From an uncultured Slackia sp. (lineage in GTDB: Bacteria > Actinomycetota > Coriobacteriia > Coriobacteriales > Eggerthellaceae), in the NCBI GenBank assembly GCA_900553775.1, contig USEZ01000050.1, forward strand, positions 1 to 11,156: DNA of 11,156 nt. The letters run 5' to 3'. The notes under the pieces are model-generated. The model saw only the letters and a list, made by a program, of their open reading frames with translations. It was not told the origin of the DNA and did not search any database. Shown in pieces: positions 1-6,110 of this stretch; position 1 is the first letter of the stretch; every line of letters begins with the position of its first letter. Both the position numbers and the translations under genes were made by a program.

Positions 1-843
1 CCGTCGTCGGGCGATTTCGGCGTGACGGCCTATCCGGGCCTGCCTGCGGGCATTCCCATCCGCGGCGTGGCGGGAGACCAGCAGGCGGCGCTGTTCGGAC
101 AGTGCTGCTTTTCGGCGGGCCGCGCGAAAAACACCTACGGAACGGGATGTTTTCTGCTCATGCACACGGGGGAGCGCGCCGTCGAATCGTCGCACGGCCT
201 GGTCACCACCATCGCGGCGAGCGCTCCCGGCACGCGCGGCTTCGAATACGCCCTCGAAGGCAGCGTGTTCGTGGCGGGCGCGCTCATCCAGTGGCTGCGC
301 GACGAGCTGGGAATCATCGAAAGCGCGCAGGAAAGCGAGGCCCTTGCGCGAACGGTGGAAGATTCGGCGGGCGTCTACGTGGTGCCCGCATTCACCGGCT
401 TGGGGGCGCCGTATTGGGACGCCCAGGCGCGCGGCGCCCTGTTCGGGCTGACGCGCGGGACGAAGCGCGCCCATATCGTGCGTGCCGCGATCGAATCCCT
501 CGCCTTCCAGGTGGCCGACGTGGCCCGCACGATGGAGCAGGATGCGGGCATCGCGATCGACCGTCTCGATGTCGACGGCGGCGCGTCGTCCAACGACCTT
601 CTGATGCAGTTCCAGGCCGACATCCTCGGCGCCGCGATCGACCGCCCTGCGGTCACGGAGAGCACGGCGCTCGGCGCGGCGTTTCTCGCGGGGTTGAGCA
701 CGGGTTTTTGGAGCGGCCCGGAAGAGCTTGCGGCGTTGCGCGAAGGCGGCGAGGTCTTCGGTCCCACCATGGATGCGGCGCAGCGCGATGCGCGCATGGC
801 GGCGTGGCACGACGCGGTGGGAAGGACGCTTTCTTCCCGATGA
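1..843 (+). CDS. glpK: Glycerol kinase, C-terminal part (5' end outside window)
   Basis: Glycerol kinase phosphorylates glycerol to sn-glycerol 3-phosphate with ATP in the cytoplasm. The frame is open from base 1 and gives 280 residues before TGA at 841-843. Family members are about 500 residues, so roughly the first 220 are missing, and the GTG at 22 is an internal Val codon, not a start. FGGY-kinase landmarks are visible: AGDQQAALFGQ (residues 24-34 of the fragment), KNTYGTGCFLLMHTG (the phosphate-binding region), GLGAPYWDAQARGALFGLTRG, the VDGGASSNDLLMQFQADIL stretch of the second nucleotide-binding half, and ESTALGAAFLAGL near the end. These match GlpK better than other sugar kinases of the family. 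It is not obviously in one operon with rpiB, because 229 bp and a likely promoter separate them. No frameshift is seen. Confidence 0.95.
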   Translation, partial: PSSGDFGVTAYPGLPAGIPIRGVAGDQQAALFGQCCFSAGRAKNTYGTGCFLLMHTGERAVESSHGLVTTIAASAPGTRGFEYALEGSVFVAGALIQWLRDELGIIESAQESEALARTVEDSAGVYVVPAFTGLGAPYWDAQARGALFGLTRGTKRAHIVRAAIESLAFQVADVARTMEQDAGIAIDRLDVDGGASSNDLLMQFQADILGAAIDRPAVTESTALGAAFLAGLSTGFWSGPEELAALREGGEVFGPTMDAAQRDARMAAWHDAVGRTLSSR

Positions 844-850
844 GCGGCAT

Positions 851-872
851 CGGCCGGCCGCGCCGCGCGGCG
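851..872 (+). other. GC-rich palindromes just after glpK
   Basis: Two perfect palindromes abut: CGGCCGGCCG (851-860) and CGCCGCGCGGCG (861-872), followed by GATTTCG. They could form a hairpin that helps end the glpK transcript, but the T-run is only three bases, so a terminator call is weak. Both are also what one expects by chance in very GC-rich sequence. Confidence 0.25.
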
Positions 873-916
873 ATTTCGTGTTCGCTGCGCCGTGCGGCGT
901 CCCGGCCGTGTCGGCT

Positions 917-925
917 TGCTATGAT
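917..925 (+). promoter_or_regulatory. Probable extended -10 promoter for rpiB
   Basis: TGC directly precedes TATGAT (920-925), giving a TGnTATGAT extended -10 element that matches the TATAAT consensus at five of six positions. No good -35 is seen about 17 bp upstream, which is acceptable for an extended -10. Transcription would start near 932 and leave a leader of about 140 nt before rpiB. That leader contains a 6-bp hairpin, CGGAGC (943-948) with GCTCCG (955-960). Confidence 0.45.
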
Positions 926-1072
926 GGGCGCGTTGAGAAAAGCGGAGCGCATCGGCTCCGGATGCCCGTCGCATGCCTTGCAGGCCGCGTACGCGCAGGC
1001 GGTTCGCATGGGCGTGGGCATATGCGCCCCCGAGGCGTCTTTGCGACGGCTTCGAACAGGGAAGGAACCATC

Positions 1073-1555
1073 ATGATCATCTCCATCGCAAGCGATCACG
1101 CGGGCTTCGAGCAGAAGCAGGCGCTGGCCGGCTATCTGGCAGACCGGGGCTACGAGGTCATCGACCGCGGCCCCGAAACCGACGAGCGCGTCGATTACCC
1201 CGATTACGCCGCGGCCGTCGCCCATGACGTCTCGCGCGGCGTCGCCGATCGCGGCGTGCTCGTGTGCGGCACGGGCATCGGCATGGCTTTGGCCGCCGAC
1301 AAGGTGGTGGGCTGCCGTGCCGCCAACGTGATCAACGTGCAGTTCGCCGAGCTGTGCCGTCAGCACAATGACGCCAACATCGTCACGCTTTCCGGCCGTT
1401 TCGTCGAGCTCGACGAGAACAAAAAGATCGTGGACGCCTTCCTCGCCACGAAATTCGAGGGCGGCCGCCATGCCATGCGCGTGGCGAAGATCATGAAGCT
1501 CGACGCCGAGGGCGGCGCGGTCATCGGCGCCGACGGCAACGTGCGCCGCAACTGA
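1073..1555 (+). CDS. rpiB: Ribose-5-phosphate isomerase B
   Basis: RpiB interconverts ribose 5-phosphate and ribulose 5-phosphate in the non-oxidative pentose phosphate pathway. The start is ATG 1073, 6 nt after AGGGAAGGA (1058-1066); an upstream extension of the frame has no family similarity. The product is 160 residues, close to the usual 145-155. The RpiB/LacAB-fold residues are in place: SDHAGF (His9), DYPDYA (from residue 41), CGTGIGM with the catalytic Cys65, HNDAN with His98 (counterpart of E. coli His99), and FEGGRH with Arg132 and Arg136 (counterparts of the phosphate-binding Arg133/Arg137). The stretch before HNDAN (VINVQFAEL) differs from the E. coli type but no catalytic residue is lost. 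A clear terminator follows, so it may be a single-gene unit. Allose-6-phosphate or galactose-6-phosphate isomerase activity is possible in this family but less likely here. Confidence 0.93.
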   Translation: MIISIASDHAGFEQKQALAGYLADRGYEVIDRGPETDERVDYPDYAAAVAHDVSRGVADRGVLVCGTGIGMALAADKVVGCRAANVINVQFAELCRQHNDANIVTLSGRFVELDENKKIVDAFLATKFEGGRHAMRVAKIMKLDAEGGAVIGADGNVRRN

Positions 1556-1568
1556 TATATCCCAAGGG

Positions 1569-1595
1569 TCGGCCGCTTTCGAGCGGCCGATTTTT
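1569..1595 (+). terminator. Rho-independent terminator after rpiB
   Basis: A perfect 9-bp stem TCGGCCGCT (1569-1577) and AGCGGCCGA (1582-1590) closes a TTCG tetraloop and is followed directly by five T (1591-1595). It lies 14 bp after the rpiB stop. It should separate rpiB transcription from glyA. Confidence 0.88.
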
Positions 1596-1664
1596 ACGCA
1601 CGCCCTCGTGGCGTGTCAAAACGCGCCCTGTCGGCGTTTCCTCGCCGTCGCCGCCGCGCGTCGG

Positions 1665-1673
1665 TGGTAGGAT
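1665..1673 (+). promoter_or_regulatory. Possible extended -10 promoter for glyA-upp
   Basis: TGG precedes TAGGAT (1668-1673), a TGn extended -10 with four of six matches to TATAAT. No convincing -35 is seen. It lies after the rpiB terminator and about 64 bp before the glyA start, where a glyA promoter is needed. Weak on sequence alone. Confidence 0.35.
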
Positions 1674-1690
1674 GGGGCGATTCCGTTGTG

Positions 1691-1711
1691 CCCGGGCCCT
1701 CGGTGCCCGGG
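1691..1711 (+). repeat. Inverted repeat in the glyA leader
   Basis: CCCGGGC (1691-1697) and GCCCGGG (1705-1711) form a 7-bp GC-only stem with a 7-nt loop, just upstream of the glyA ribosome binding site and downstream of the presumed transcription start. It could be a leader hairpin or an operator. There is no T-run, so it is not a terminator as written. Confidence 0.4.
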
Positions 1712-1736
1712 CGGTCGAACAGAAAGGATGCATTCC

Positions 1737-2987
1737 ATGCCTTTTGCCTATTTGGACCAAGACCCCCAAGTGGCCGCCGCCGTCTCCGCCGAGCTTTCTC
1801 GCCAGCGCGATTCCATCGAGCTGATCGCTTCGGAGAACTTCACGAGTCCGGCCGTCATGGAGGCCATGGGCAGCGTCCTTACGAATAAATACGCCGAAGG
1901 CTATCCCGGCAAGCGCTACTACGGCGGCTGCGAAAAGGTCGATATCGTCGAGGAGCTCGCCCGCGAGCGCGCCAAGGAGCTGTTCGGCGCGAAATTCGCC
2001 AACGTGCAGCCCCACAGCGGCGCCAACGCCAACCTGGCCGCCTATTTCGCGCTCATCGAGCCGGGCGATACGGTGCTCGGCATGAGCCTCGACAACGGCG
2101 GGCATCTCACGCACGGCTCGCCCGTGAACTTCAGCGGCCGCCTGTACGATTTCCACGGCTACGGCCTGACCGACGACGAGACGATCGACTACGACGCCAT
2201 CGAGCGCATGGCCGACGAGCTCAAGCCCAAGCTGATCGTGGGCGGCGCCTCGGCCTATCCGCGCACGATCGACTTCGAGCGCATGGCCGATATCGCGCAT
2301 CGTCACGGCGCGTATTTCATGGTGGACATGGCGCATATCGCGGGCCTGGTGGCCACGGGCGCCCACCCCAGCCCCGTGCCGTATGCCGATGTGACCACCA
2401 CCACCACGCACAAGACCCTGCGCGGTCCGCGCGGCGGCCTTATCCTGTGCAACGACGAGGCCATCGCCAAAAAGATCGACAAGGCGGTGTTCCCGGGAAG
2501 CCAGGGCGGCCCGCTCATGCATGTGATCGCAGGCAAGGCGGTGGCGTTCGGCGAGGCGCTCAAGCCCGAGTTCAAGACCTATGTCGACAACGTGGTCGCC
2601 AACTGCGCCGCCATGGCCGAGGGCTTGATCGCGGGCGGCTTGCGCCTGGTGTCGGGCGGCACCGACAACCATCTATGCCTGGTCGATCTGACGCCCGCCG
2701 ACGTGACGGGCAAAGACGCCGAGAAGCTGCTCGAAAGCGTGGGCATCACGGTGAATAAGAATTCCATCCCCAACGAGCCGCGCTCTCCCTTCGTGACGAG
2801 CGGCATCCGCGTGGGCTCGGCCGCGGCAACCACGCGCGGCCTCGATGCGGCCGATTTCCGCCGCGTGGGCGAGCTGATCGCCGCCACGGTGTTCGCCGCC
2901 GGCGACCAGGAGAAGCTCTCGGCCATCGCCGCCGAGGTGCGCGCCATCCTCGACGCTCATCCGCTGTATCCGGAATACGACTTCTAA
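1737..2987 (+). CDS. glyA: Serine hydroxymethyltransferase
   Basis: This PLP enzyme converts serine and tetrahydrofolate to glycine and 5,10-methylene-tetrahydrofolate, the main source of one-carbon units for purine and thymidylate synthesis. The product is 416 residues, the normal length (E. coli 417). Visible motifs are IELIASENFTS (from residue 28), YAEGYPGKRYYGG (52-64, containing the catalytic Glu54), the DMAHIAGL strand (197-204, with the PLP-binding Asp197), THKTLRGPRGG with the PLP Schiff-base lysine Lys227, and GGPLMHVIAGKAVAF (257-271). ATG 1737 is chosen because AAAGGA (1723-1728) lies 8 nt upstream. The in-frame ATG at 1728 overlaps that Shine-Dalgarno, and a TTG at 1686 lies further back without support. 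upp follows 20 bp later with its own ribosome binding site, so the two are probably co-transcribed. Confidence 0.97.
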   Translation: MPFAYLDQDPQVAAAVSAELSRQRDSIELIASENFTSPAVMEAMGSVLTNKYAEGYPGKRYYGGCEKVDIVEELARERAKELFGAKFANVQPHSGANANLAAYFALIEPGDTVLGMSLDNGGHLTHGSPVNFSGRLYDFHGYGLTDDETIDYDAIERMADELKPKLIVGGASAYPRTIDFERMADIAHRHGAYFMVDMAHIAGLVATGAHPSPVPYADVTTTTTHKTLRGPRGGLILCNDEAIAKKIDKAVFPGSQGGPLMHVIAGKAVAFGEALKPEFKTYVDNVVANCAAMAEGLIAGGLRLVSGGTDNHLCLVDLTPADVTGKDAEKLLESVGITVNKNSIPNEPRSPFVTSGIRVGSAAATTRGLDAADFRRVGELIAATVFAAGDQEKLSAIAAEVRAILDAHPLYPEYDF

Positions 2988-3007
2988 ATCCCGAAGGAGG
3001 AATTCCC

Positions 3008-3652
3008 GTGGCTTTCGAGAACAACGAACGCGTGGTCGTGGTCGACCATCCTATGGTTCAGCACAAACTTGCGATCCTGCGCGACGAAACGACGTCGTCC
3101 AAGCAGTTCCGCGAGCTGGTGCGCGAGCTTGCCATGTTCGAGGCGTACGAGGCGACGCGCGATCTTCCGCTTGAGGAAGTGCTCGTGGAGACGCCTGTCG
3201 CCGAAGCGAAATGCAACATCATCAAAGGCCGCAAGATGGCGATCGTGCCCATTTTGCGCGCGGGCCTCGGCATGGTGGAGGGCGTGCTCGACCTGATTCC
3301 CGCCGCCCGCGTGGGGCATTTGGGAATGTACCGCGACGAAGAGACGCATATCCCGCACGAGTATTACGCCAAGATGCCCGAGGATATCGCCGATCGCGAC
3401 GTGCTGGTGGTCGACCCCATGCTGGCGACGGGCGGAAGCTCGGTGGCGGCGATCGAATACCTGCGCAAGCAGGGCGTGCAGCACCTCAAGCTCATGGTGC
3501 TCGTGGCCGCTCCCGAAGGCGTGCAGGCCGTGCTCGACGCCGATTCCGACGTGGTGCTCTACACCTGCGCCGTCGACGAGCGCCTCAACGACGACGCCTA
3601 CATCGTGCCGGGCCTCGGCGACGCGGGCGACCGCATCTTCGGCACCAAGTAG
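3008..3652 (+). CDS. upp: Uracil phosphoribosyltransferase
   Basis: Upp salvages uracil with PRPP to give UMP and pyrophosphate. It starts with GTG 3008, 7 nt after AAGGAGG (2994-3000), and is 214 residues long (usual about 209). The type I PRPP-binding loop VVDPMLATGGSS is at residues 134-145. The uracil-binding segment YIVPGLGDAGDR is at 198-209 and is followed by the typical C-terminal FGTK. PILRAGLGMVEG (81-92) and VGHLGMYRDEETH (102-114) are further family signatures. All expected catalytic segments are present, with no sign of damage. It lies 20 bp after glyA, and the adjacent dCMP deaminase gives a pyrimidine-nucleotide cluster. No PyrR-type attenuator is seen upstream. Confidence 0.97.
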   Translation: MAFENNERVVVVDHPMVQHKLAILRDETTSSKQFRELVRELAMFEAYEATRDLPLEEVLVETPVAEAKCNIIKGRKMAIVPILRAGLGMVEGVLDLIPAARVGHLGMYRDEETHIPHEYYAKMPEDIADRDVLVVDPMLATGGSSVAAIEYLRKQGVQHLKLMVLVAAPEGVQAVLDADSDVVLYTCAVDERLNDDAYIVPGLGDAGDRIFGTK

Positions 3653-3758
3653 TTGCGTCGGCCTGCCGCCCGCGCCTTTTCCCGCCGGTCCGCCGCATCG
3701 CCCGATGCGTCCTGCTATTTTTCCGCCCATCAAAGGGGGCGGGTCCCGCGCGCAGTTC

Positions 3759-3795
3759 CGCACGAGCCGCTCGGCACATGCGTGCCGAGCGTGCG
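3759..3795 (+). repeat. Long inverted repeat (14 bp stem with bulge)
   Basis: GCTCGGCAC (3769-3777) pairs perfectly with GTGCCGAGC (3782-3790) around an ATGC tetraloop. CGCAC (3759-3763) then pairs with GTGCG (3791-3795), leaving a 5-nt bulge GAGCC on the 5' side. There is no T-run after it, so it is unlikely to be an intrinsic terminator. The stem is strong enough to be a real RNA element. Confidence 0.6.
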
Positions 3796-3880
3796 AGCCA
3801 GGACTGCCCGAGCACGGGATTTGCCCCCGACCGCCTCGCTTGTTTTCCGGTAGGGCCGCCAAGCGATCCGGTATTCTCGC

Positions 3881-3916
3881 GCATCGCCGAATTCGGTTCG
3901 GCGATGCGCTTCTTTT
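3881..3916 (+). terminator. Probable intrinsic terminator upstream of the dCMP deaminase gene
   Basis: A perfect 11-bp stem GCATCGCCGAA (3881-3891) and TTCGGCGATGC (3897-3907) with a 5-nt loop is followed by GCTTCTTTT. The T-tract is interrupted, but the stem is very stable. It lies 229 bp after upp and only 16 bp before the next -10 element. It could end the glyA-upp transcript or a short RNA made from the spacer. Confidence 0.6.
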
Positions 3917-3931
3917 ATCGCCGCTTTCATC

Positions 3932-3937
3932 TATAAT
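3932..3937 (+). promoter_or_regulatory. Consensus -10 promoter for the dCMP deaminase gene
   Basis: A perfect TATAAT, 34 bp before the GTG start and after the terminator-like hairpin. The region 17 bp upstream (CTTCTT, 3909-3914) is a poor -35. Transcription would start near 3944, giving a leader of about 28 nt that carries the AAGGAGG ribosome binding site (3959-3965). Confidence 0.6.
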
Positions 3938-3971
3938 TCCCACCACGTTCAATCCGTTAAGGAGGAGCCTC

Positions 3972-4439
3972 GTGCCCGCGCGTCATATCGAACGTCCTTC
4001 GTGGGACGATTATTTCATCCATCTTGCCTTCGAGGTGTCGAAGCGTTCGACCTGCCTGCGCCGCGCGGTCGGCGCGATCATCGTCAAAGAGCGCCGCATT
4101 CTGGCAACGGGCTACAACGGCGTGCCTTCGGGCTTGCGCCATTGCGAGGAAACCGGCTGCTTGCGCGAGAAGCTCGGCGTGCCTTCGGGGCAGCGCCACG
4201 AAATCTGCCGCGGCCTTCATGCCGAGCAGAACGCCATCATCCAGGCGGCCCGCTACGGCATCGATATCGAAGGATCGTCCATCTATATCACCACCCAGCC
4301 GTGCTCGGTGTGCGCCAAGATGCTGATCAATGCGGGCATCACCGAAATCGTGTATGCCGTGCCGTATCCCGATGCATTGTCGCAGGAATTGCTATCGGAA
4401 ACGGACATACTTATTCGCCGTGTCGATGGGTCTGTATAA
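3972..4439 (+). CDS. dCMP deaminase (ComEB/Dcd-type cytidine deaminase fold)
   Basis: It should deaminate dCMP to dUMP, the substrate of thymidylate synthase. The start is GTG 3972, 6 nt after AAGGAGG (3959-3965), giving 155 residues, normal for the family. The zinc-dependent deaminase signature is complete: HAE at 83-85 (zinc ligand His83 and catalytic Glu85) and PCSVC at 110-114 (zinc ligands Cys111 and Cys114). The N-terminal GYNGVPSGLRHC (47-58), the TGCLRE segment, and RHEICRGLHAEQNAI (75-89) are characteristic of dCMP deaminases rather than cytosine or tRNA adenosine deaminases. Bacillus ComEB is the closest named relative I can suggest. Its own promoter makes it a likely single-gene unit, but no firm terminator lies between it and the atp genes, so read-through is possible. 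Confidence 0.92.
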   Translation: MPARHIERPSWDDYFIHLAFEVSKRSTCLRRAVGAIIVKERRILATGYNGVPSGLRHCEETGCLREKLGVPSGQRHEICRGLHAEQNAIIQAARYGIDIEGSSIYITTQPCSVCAKMLINAGITEIVYAVPYPDALSQELLSETDILIRRVDGSV

Positions 4440-4591
4440 AACCCGCATAAAAATCCCCCCATTTGCGTGATTTTTTCGACTTTTCTTCACACGATACGAA
4501 AGAGTTACGCATCTTTTGATAGAGTATTTGCTGTTTTGGCTTCATCTGCGCTCAAGGATGCGGGTGAAAAAAGGAGAGTGACCAGCGCGAT
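4440..4591 (+). promoter_or_regulatory. AT-rich leader and likely promoter region of the atp operon
   Basis: This 152-bp spacer is clearly more AT-rich than its surroundings, with T-runs at 4471-4476 and A-runs near 4449 and 4567. Two overlapping promoter readings are possible: an extended -10 TGATAGAGT (4518-4526 region, hexamer 4520-4525), or a -35-like TTGATA (4516-4521) with a weak CTTCAT (4540-4545). Neither is decisive. A GGGT/ACCC pairing overlaps the dCMP deaminase stop, and a T-run follows, so a weak terminator may also be here. Confidence 0.4.
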
Positions 4592-4885
4592 ATGCTCATA
4601 CTTCTAGGAATTCTGACAGGGCTTCTCGGATTCGCCCCTCTGTTCCTTTCGTTGAGGCTATCTCGCCGTTCTACTTCCACCCAGGCGCTTACGATCGGCC
4701 TGTACGGTCTGGCCGGTGTCGCCGTTTCCCTCGTCATCCTGATCGCGGGGCTTCTCGCTTGCGTGATGCTCGCGCGCGACGGGCTCGTTTCGTTCGTCGT
4801 CGCCGAGGGCGTCGTGTTTTTGGGCATAACCATCGTGTATGTGGTCTACAAAAACGTGCTTGCCAAGCGCAAGCGCGTCGAATAG
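4592..4885 (+). CDS. Small membrane protein in the atpI position (AtpI-like)
   Basis: A 97-residue, strongly hydrophobic protein with about three predicted membrane segments: residues 1-21, about 32-60 and about 65-88. It ends in a basic tail (KNVLAKRKRVE). AtpI proteins at this place in other bacteria help assemble the c-ring or carry Mg2+, and usually have two to four membrane helices. The position directly before atpB and the size fit AtpI, but I see no motif that proves it. The start is ATG 4592. The nearest Shine-Dalgarno, AAGGAGAG (4571-4578), is 13 nt away, longer than ideal, but no other in-frame start is available. A GTG at 4578 is out of frame. atpB begins 23 bp downstream, so the two are co-transcribed. 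Confidence 0.7.
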   Translation: MLILLGILTGLLGFAPLFLSLRLSRRSTSTQALTIGLYGLAGVAVSLVILIAGLLACVMLARDGLVSFVVAEGVVFLGITIVYVVYKNVLAKRKRVE

Positions 4886-4908
4886 GGAATCATTAAGGAA
4901 GGAATCTC

Positions 4909-5703
4909 ATGGGCGAAGCTCTCAACCAGTTCGTCGCCGAGGCGCAGGGCCTTGCGGCGCACTTCGATCCCCAGACGGTGTTCAGCATCGGCGGCTGGGA
5001 AGTCACCCAATACGTCATCTGGCTGTTCATCGCCTTGGCCGTCACGTTCGCGGTCGTGCTCATTTCCGCGAAAAAGCTCCAGCTCATTCCTACCAACAAG
5101 TTCTTCAACACGGTGGAATACGGCTATGAGTTCGTGAACAAGAGCATCGCCGAAGACGTCATCGGCCACGGCTTCAAGCAGCACGTGCCGTTTCTGGCCA
5201 CGATGTTCTTCTTCATCCTGATCTGCAACATCTTGGGCCTCATCCCCGGCTTCAAGACCGCCACGGGCGCCATCTCGTGCACCTGGGCGCTCGCCGCCAT
5301 CTCGTTTATCTACTTCAACTTCTACGGCTTGAAGCAGTTCGGCTTTTTCGGCTACTTCAAAAACCTCTGCCCGAGCGGCGTTCCCGGCCCCATGGCTCCG
5401 ATCATCTGGTTCCTCGAGCTGTTCTCCATGGTCATCCGCGTCCTTACGCTGGCCGTCCGACTCTACGGCAACATGCTCGCGGGCCACATGATGCTCGCCA
5501 TCTTCGGCATCGCGACCACCTGCTTCATCCAGCAGGCGCTGTTCGCCGGCTCCATGGACCTGATCGCCGGCCTGCCCTCCATCGCTTGGTTCGTGCTTCT
5601 GGTCCTGATGTATGCCATGGAGTGCCTGGTCGCGTTCATCCAGGCGTTCGTGTTCGCCATCCTCTCGGCGTCCTACGTCAATACCGCCACGCACGCGCAC
5701 TAG
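4909..5703 (+). CDS. atpB: F1Fo ATP synthase subunit a
   Basis: Subunit a forms the two half-channels through which ions reach and leave the c-ring. The protein has 264 residues (E. coli 271) with about five membrane helices. The essential arginine lies in VRLYGNMLAGH as Arg184 (E. coli Arg210 in LRLFGNM). The last helix, FIQAFVFAILSASYV, keeps the conserved Gln244 region. PFLATMFFFILICNILGLIPG (94-114) is the typical early helix, broken by the NxxGLIPG signature. ATG 4909 is preceded by AAGGAAGGAA (4895-4904). It is the first clearly identified Fo gene of the operon and is followed by an unusually long 134-bp gap before atpE. Confidence 0.96.
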   Translation: MGEALNQFVAEAQGLAAHFDPQTVFSIGGWEVTQYVIWLFIALAVTFAVVLISAKKLQLIPTNKFFNTVEYGYEFVNKSIAEDVIGHGFKQHVPFLATMFFFILICNILGLIPGFKTATGAISCTWALAAISFIYFNFYGLKQFGFFGYFKNLCPSGVPGPMAPIIWFLELFSMVIRVLTLAVRLYGNMLAGHMMLAIFGIATTCFIQQALFAGSMDLIAGLPSIAWFVLLVLMYAMECLVAFIQAFVFAILSASYVNTATHAH

Positions 5704-5837
5704 CCTGCGCCGCCTCGGCCGTCCGCCGCACGTCACGCGGCATTCGATTCGGTGTTGCAGCTGCACATTTCAGCTGACGAATATAGGCAAGAAACCCCGA
5801 TTAAGAAAAGGCATGGGGTTCGACAAAGGAGGAAACT
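5704..5837 (+). promoter_or_regulatory. atpB-atpE spacer with hairpin and strong Shine-Dalgarno
   Basis: This 134-bp gap is the longest inside the operon. It contains the direct repeat CAGCTG (5759-5764 and 5771-5776), a stem AACCCC (5793-5798) with GGGGTT (5815-5820), and then AAAGGAGG (5825-5832), 5 nt before the atpE GTG. High translation of atpE is needed because each enzyme has many c subunits. The leader may raise translation or stabilise the mRNA; that role is inferred. Confidence 0.45.
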
Positions 5838-6056
5838 GTGGAAATCACTGTCGCACTCGCCGCACTGAAGGTCGTCGGTTACGGCCTGGCCGCCATCGGC
5901 CCTGGCATCGGCATCGGTATCGCTACCTACGGTCTGTGCGTCGCCGCTGCTCGTCAGCCCGAGATGAAGGGTCAGCTCATGGGCTACTTCTTCATTGGCG
6001 CTGCAATGTCTGAGGCCCTGGCTCTGCTCGGCTTGGTTCTGTTCTTCATCGGTTAA
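5838..6056 (+). CDS. atpE: F1Fo ATP synthase subunit c
   Basis: Subunit c builds the rotating ring of Fo. The 72-residue protein is a helical hairpin: helix 1 about residues 5-37 with the glycine-rich GPGIGIGIATYG (21-32), the polar loop RQPEMKG (39-45), and helix 2 about 48-71. The ion-binding carboxylate is Glu59 in AAMSEALALLG. The residue after it is Ala, and the helix-1 position that is Gln in Na+ enzymes is Ile. The Na+ ligand set seen in Ilyobacter/Propionigenium is therefore absent and proton coupling is expected. The start is GTG 5838 behind AAAGGAGG. Length and topology are standard. Confidence 0.96.
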   Translation: MEITVALAALKVVGYGLAAIGPGIGIGIATYGLCVAAARQPEMKGQLMGYFFIGAAMSEALALLGLVLFFIG

Positions 6057-6096
6057 TCAAAAACGATTCACTGCATGATTTTCACGAGAAAAGAAC

Positions 6097-6102
6097 AGGA
6101 GG
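6097..6102 (+). promoter_or_regulatory. Ribosome binding site that sets the atpF start
   Basis: AGGAGG lies 8 nt before TTG 6111, which is in frame with atpF. The upstream ATG at 6075 has no Shine-Dalgarno, so TTG 6111 is the better start. Confidence 0.7.
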
Positions 6103-6110
6103 CAAGCGAG

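Larger units (their letters stand above)
3653..3971 (+). other. Gene-free structured spacer between upp and the dCMP deaminase gene
   Basis: No convincing protein is encoded here. The frame of the dCMP deaminase stays open upstream, but that extension is rich in Arg, Ser and Pro and lacks family similarity. The spacer holds several hairpins: GCATC/GATGC (3695-3708), CCGCCC/GGGCGG (3723-3742), a long stem at 3759-3795 and a terminator-like stem at 3881-3907. It also holds a -10-like TGCTATTTT (3713-3721) and the TATAAT at 3932. It may be a 3' UTR of upp, a regulatory leader, or a small RNA gene; the sequence does not decide. Confidence 0.6.

Noticed and set aside
728..1072. N-terminal extension of rpiB overlapping the end of glpK.
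   Set aside because: ATG 1073 has a good ribosome binding site and starts exactly at the conserved RpiB N-terminus.
1073..1555. Possible loss of the catalytic histidine in RpiB because the VINVQFAEL segment differs from other members.
   Set aside because: Alignment by eye to the E. coli protein places the catalytic His in HNDAN, and it is present (His98).
1521..2672. Long - strand open frame opposite glyA.
   Set aside because: Same antisense effect; the + strand encodes a full-length, well-conserved GlyA.
3796..3808. AGCCAGGACTGCC in the upp-dCMP deaminase spacer resembles the B12 box of cobalamin riboswitches (AGCCAGGAGACCTGCC).
   Set aside because: Three bases are missing from the box, no other conserved cobalamin core element is recognisable upstream, and the downstream gene has no B12 link. 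An Infernal search with the Rfam cobalamin model (RF00174) would settle it; a significant hit would overturn this rejection.
3705..3971. N-terminal extension of the dCMP deaminase frame by 89 codons.
   Set aside because: The extension crosses a terminator-like hairpin and the TATAAT, is low in family similarity, and the GTG at 3972 has an ideal Shine-Dalgarno and gives the normal protein length.
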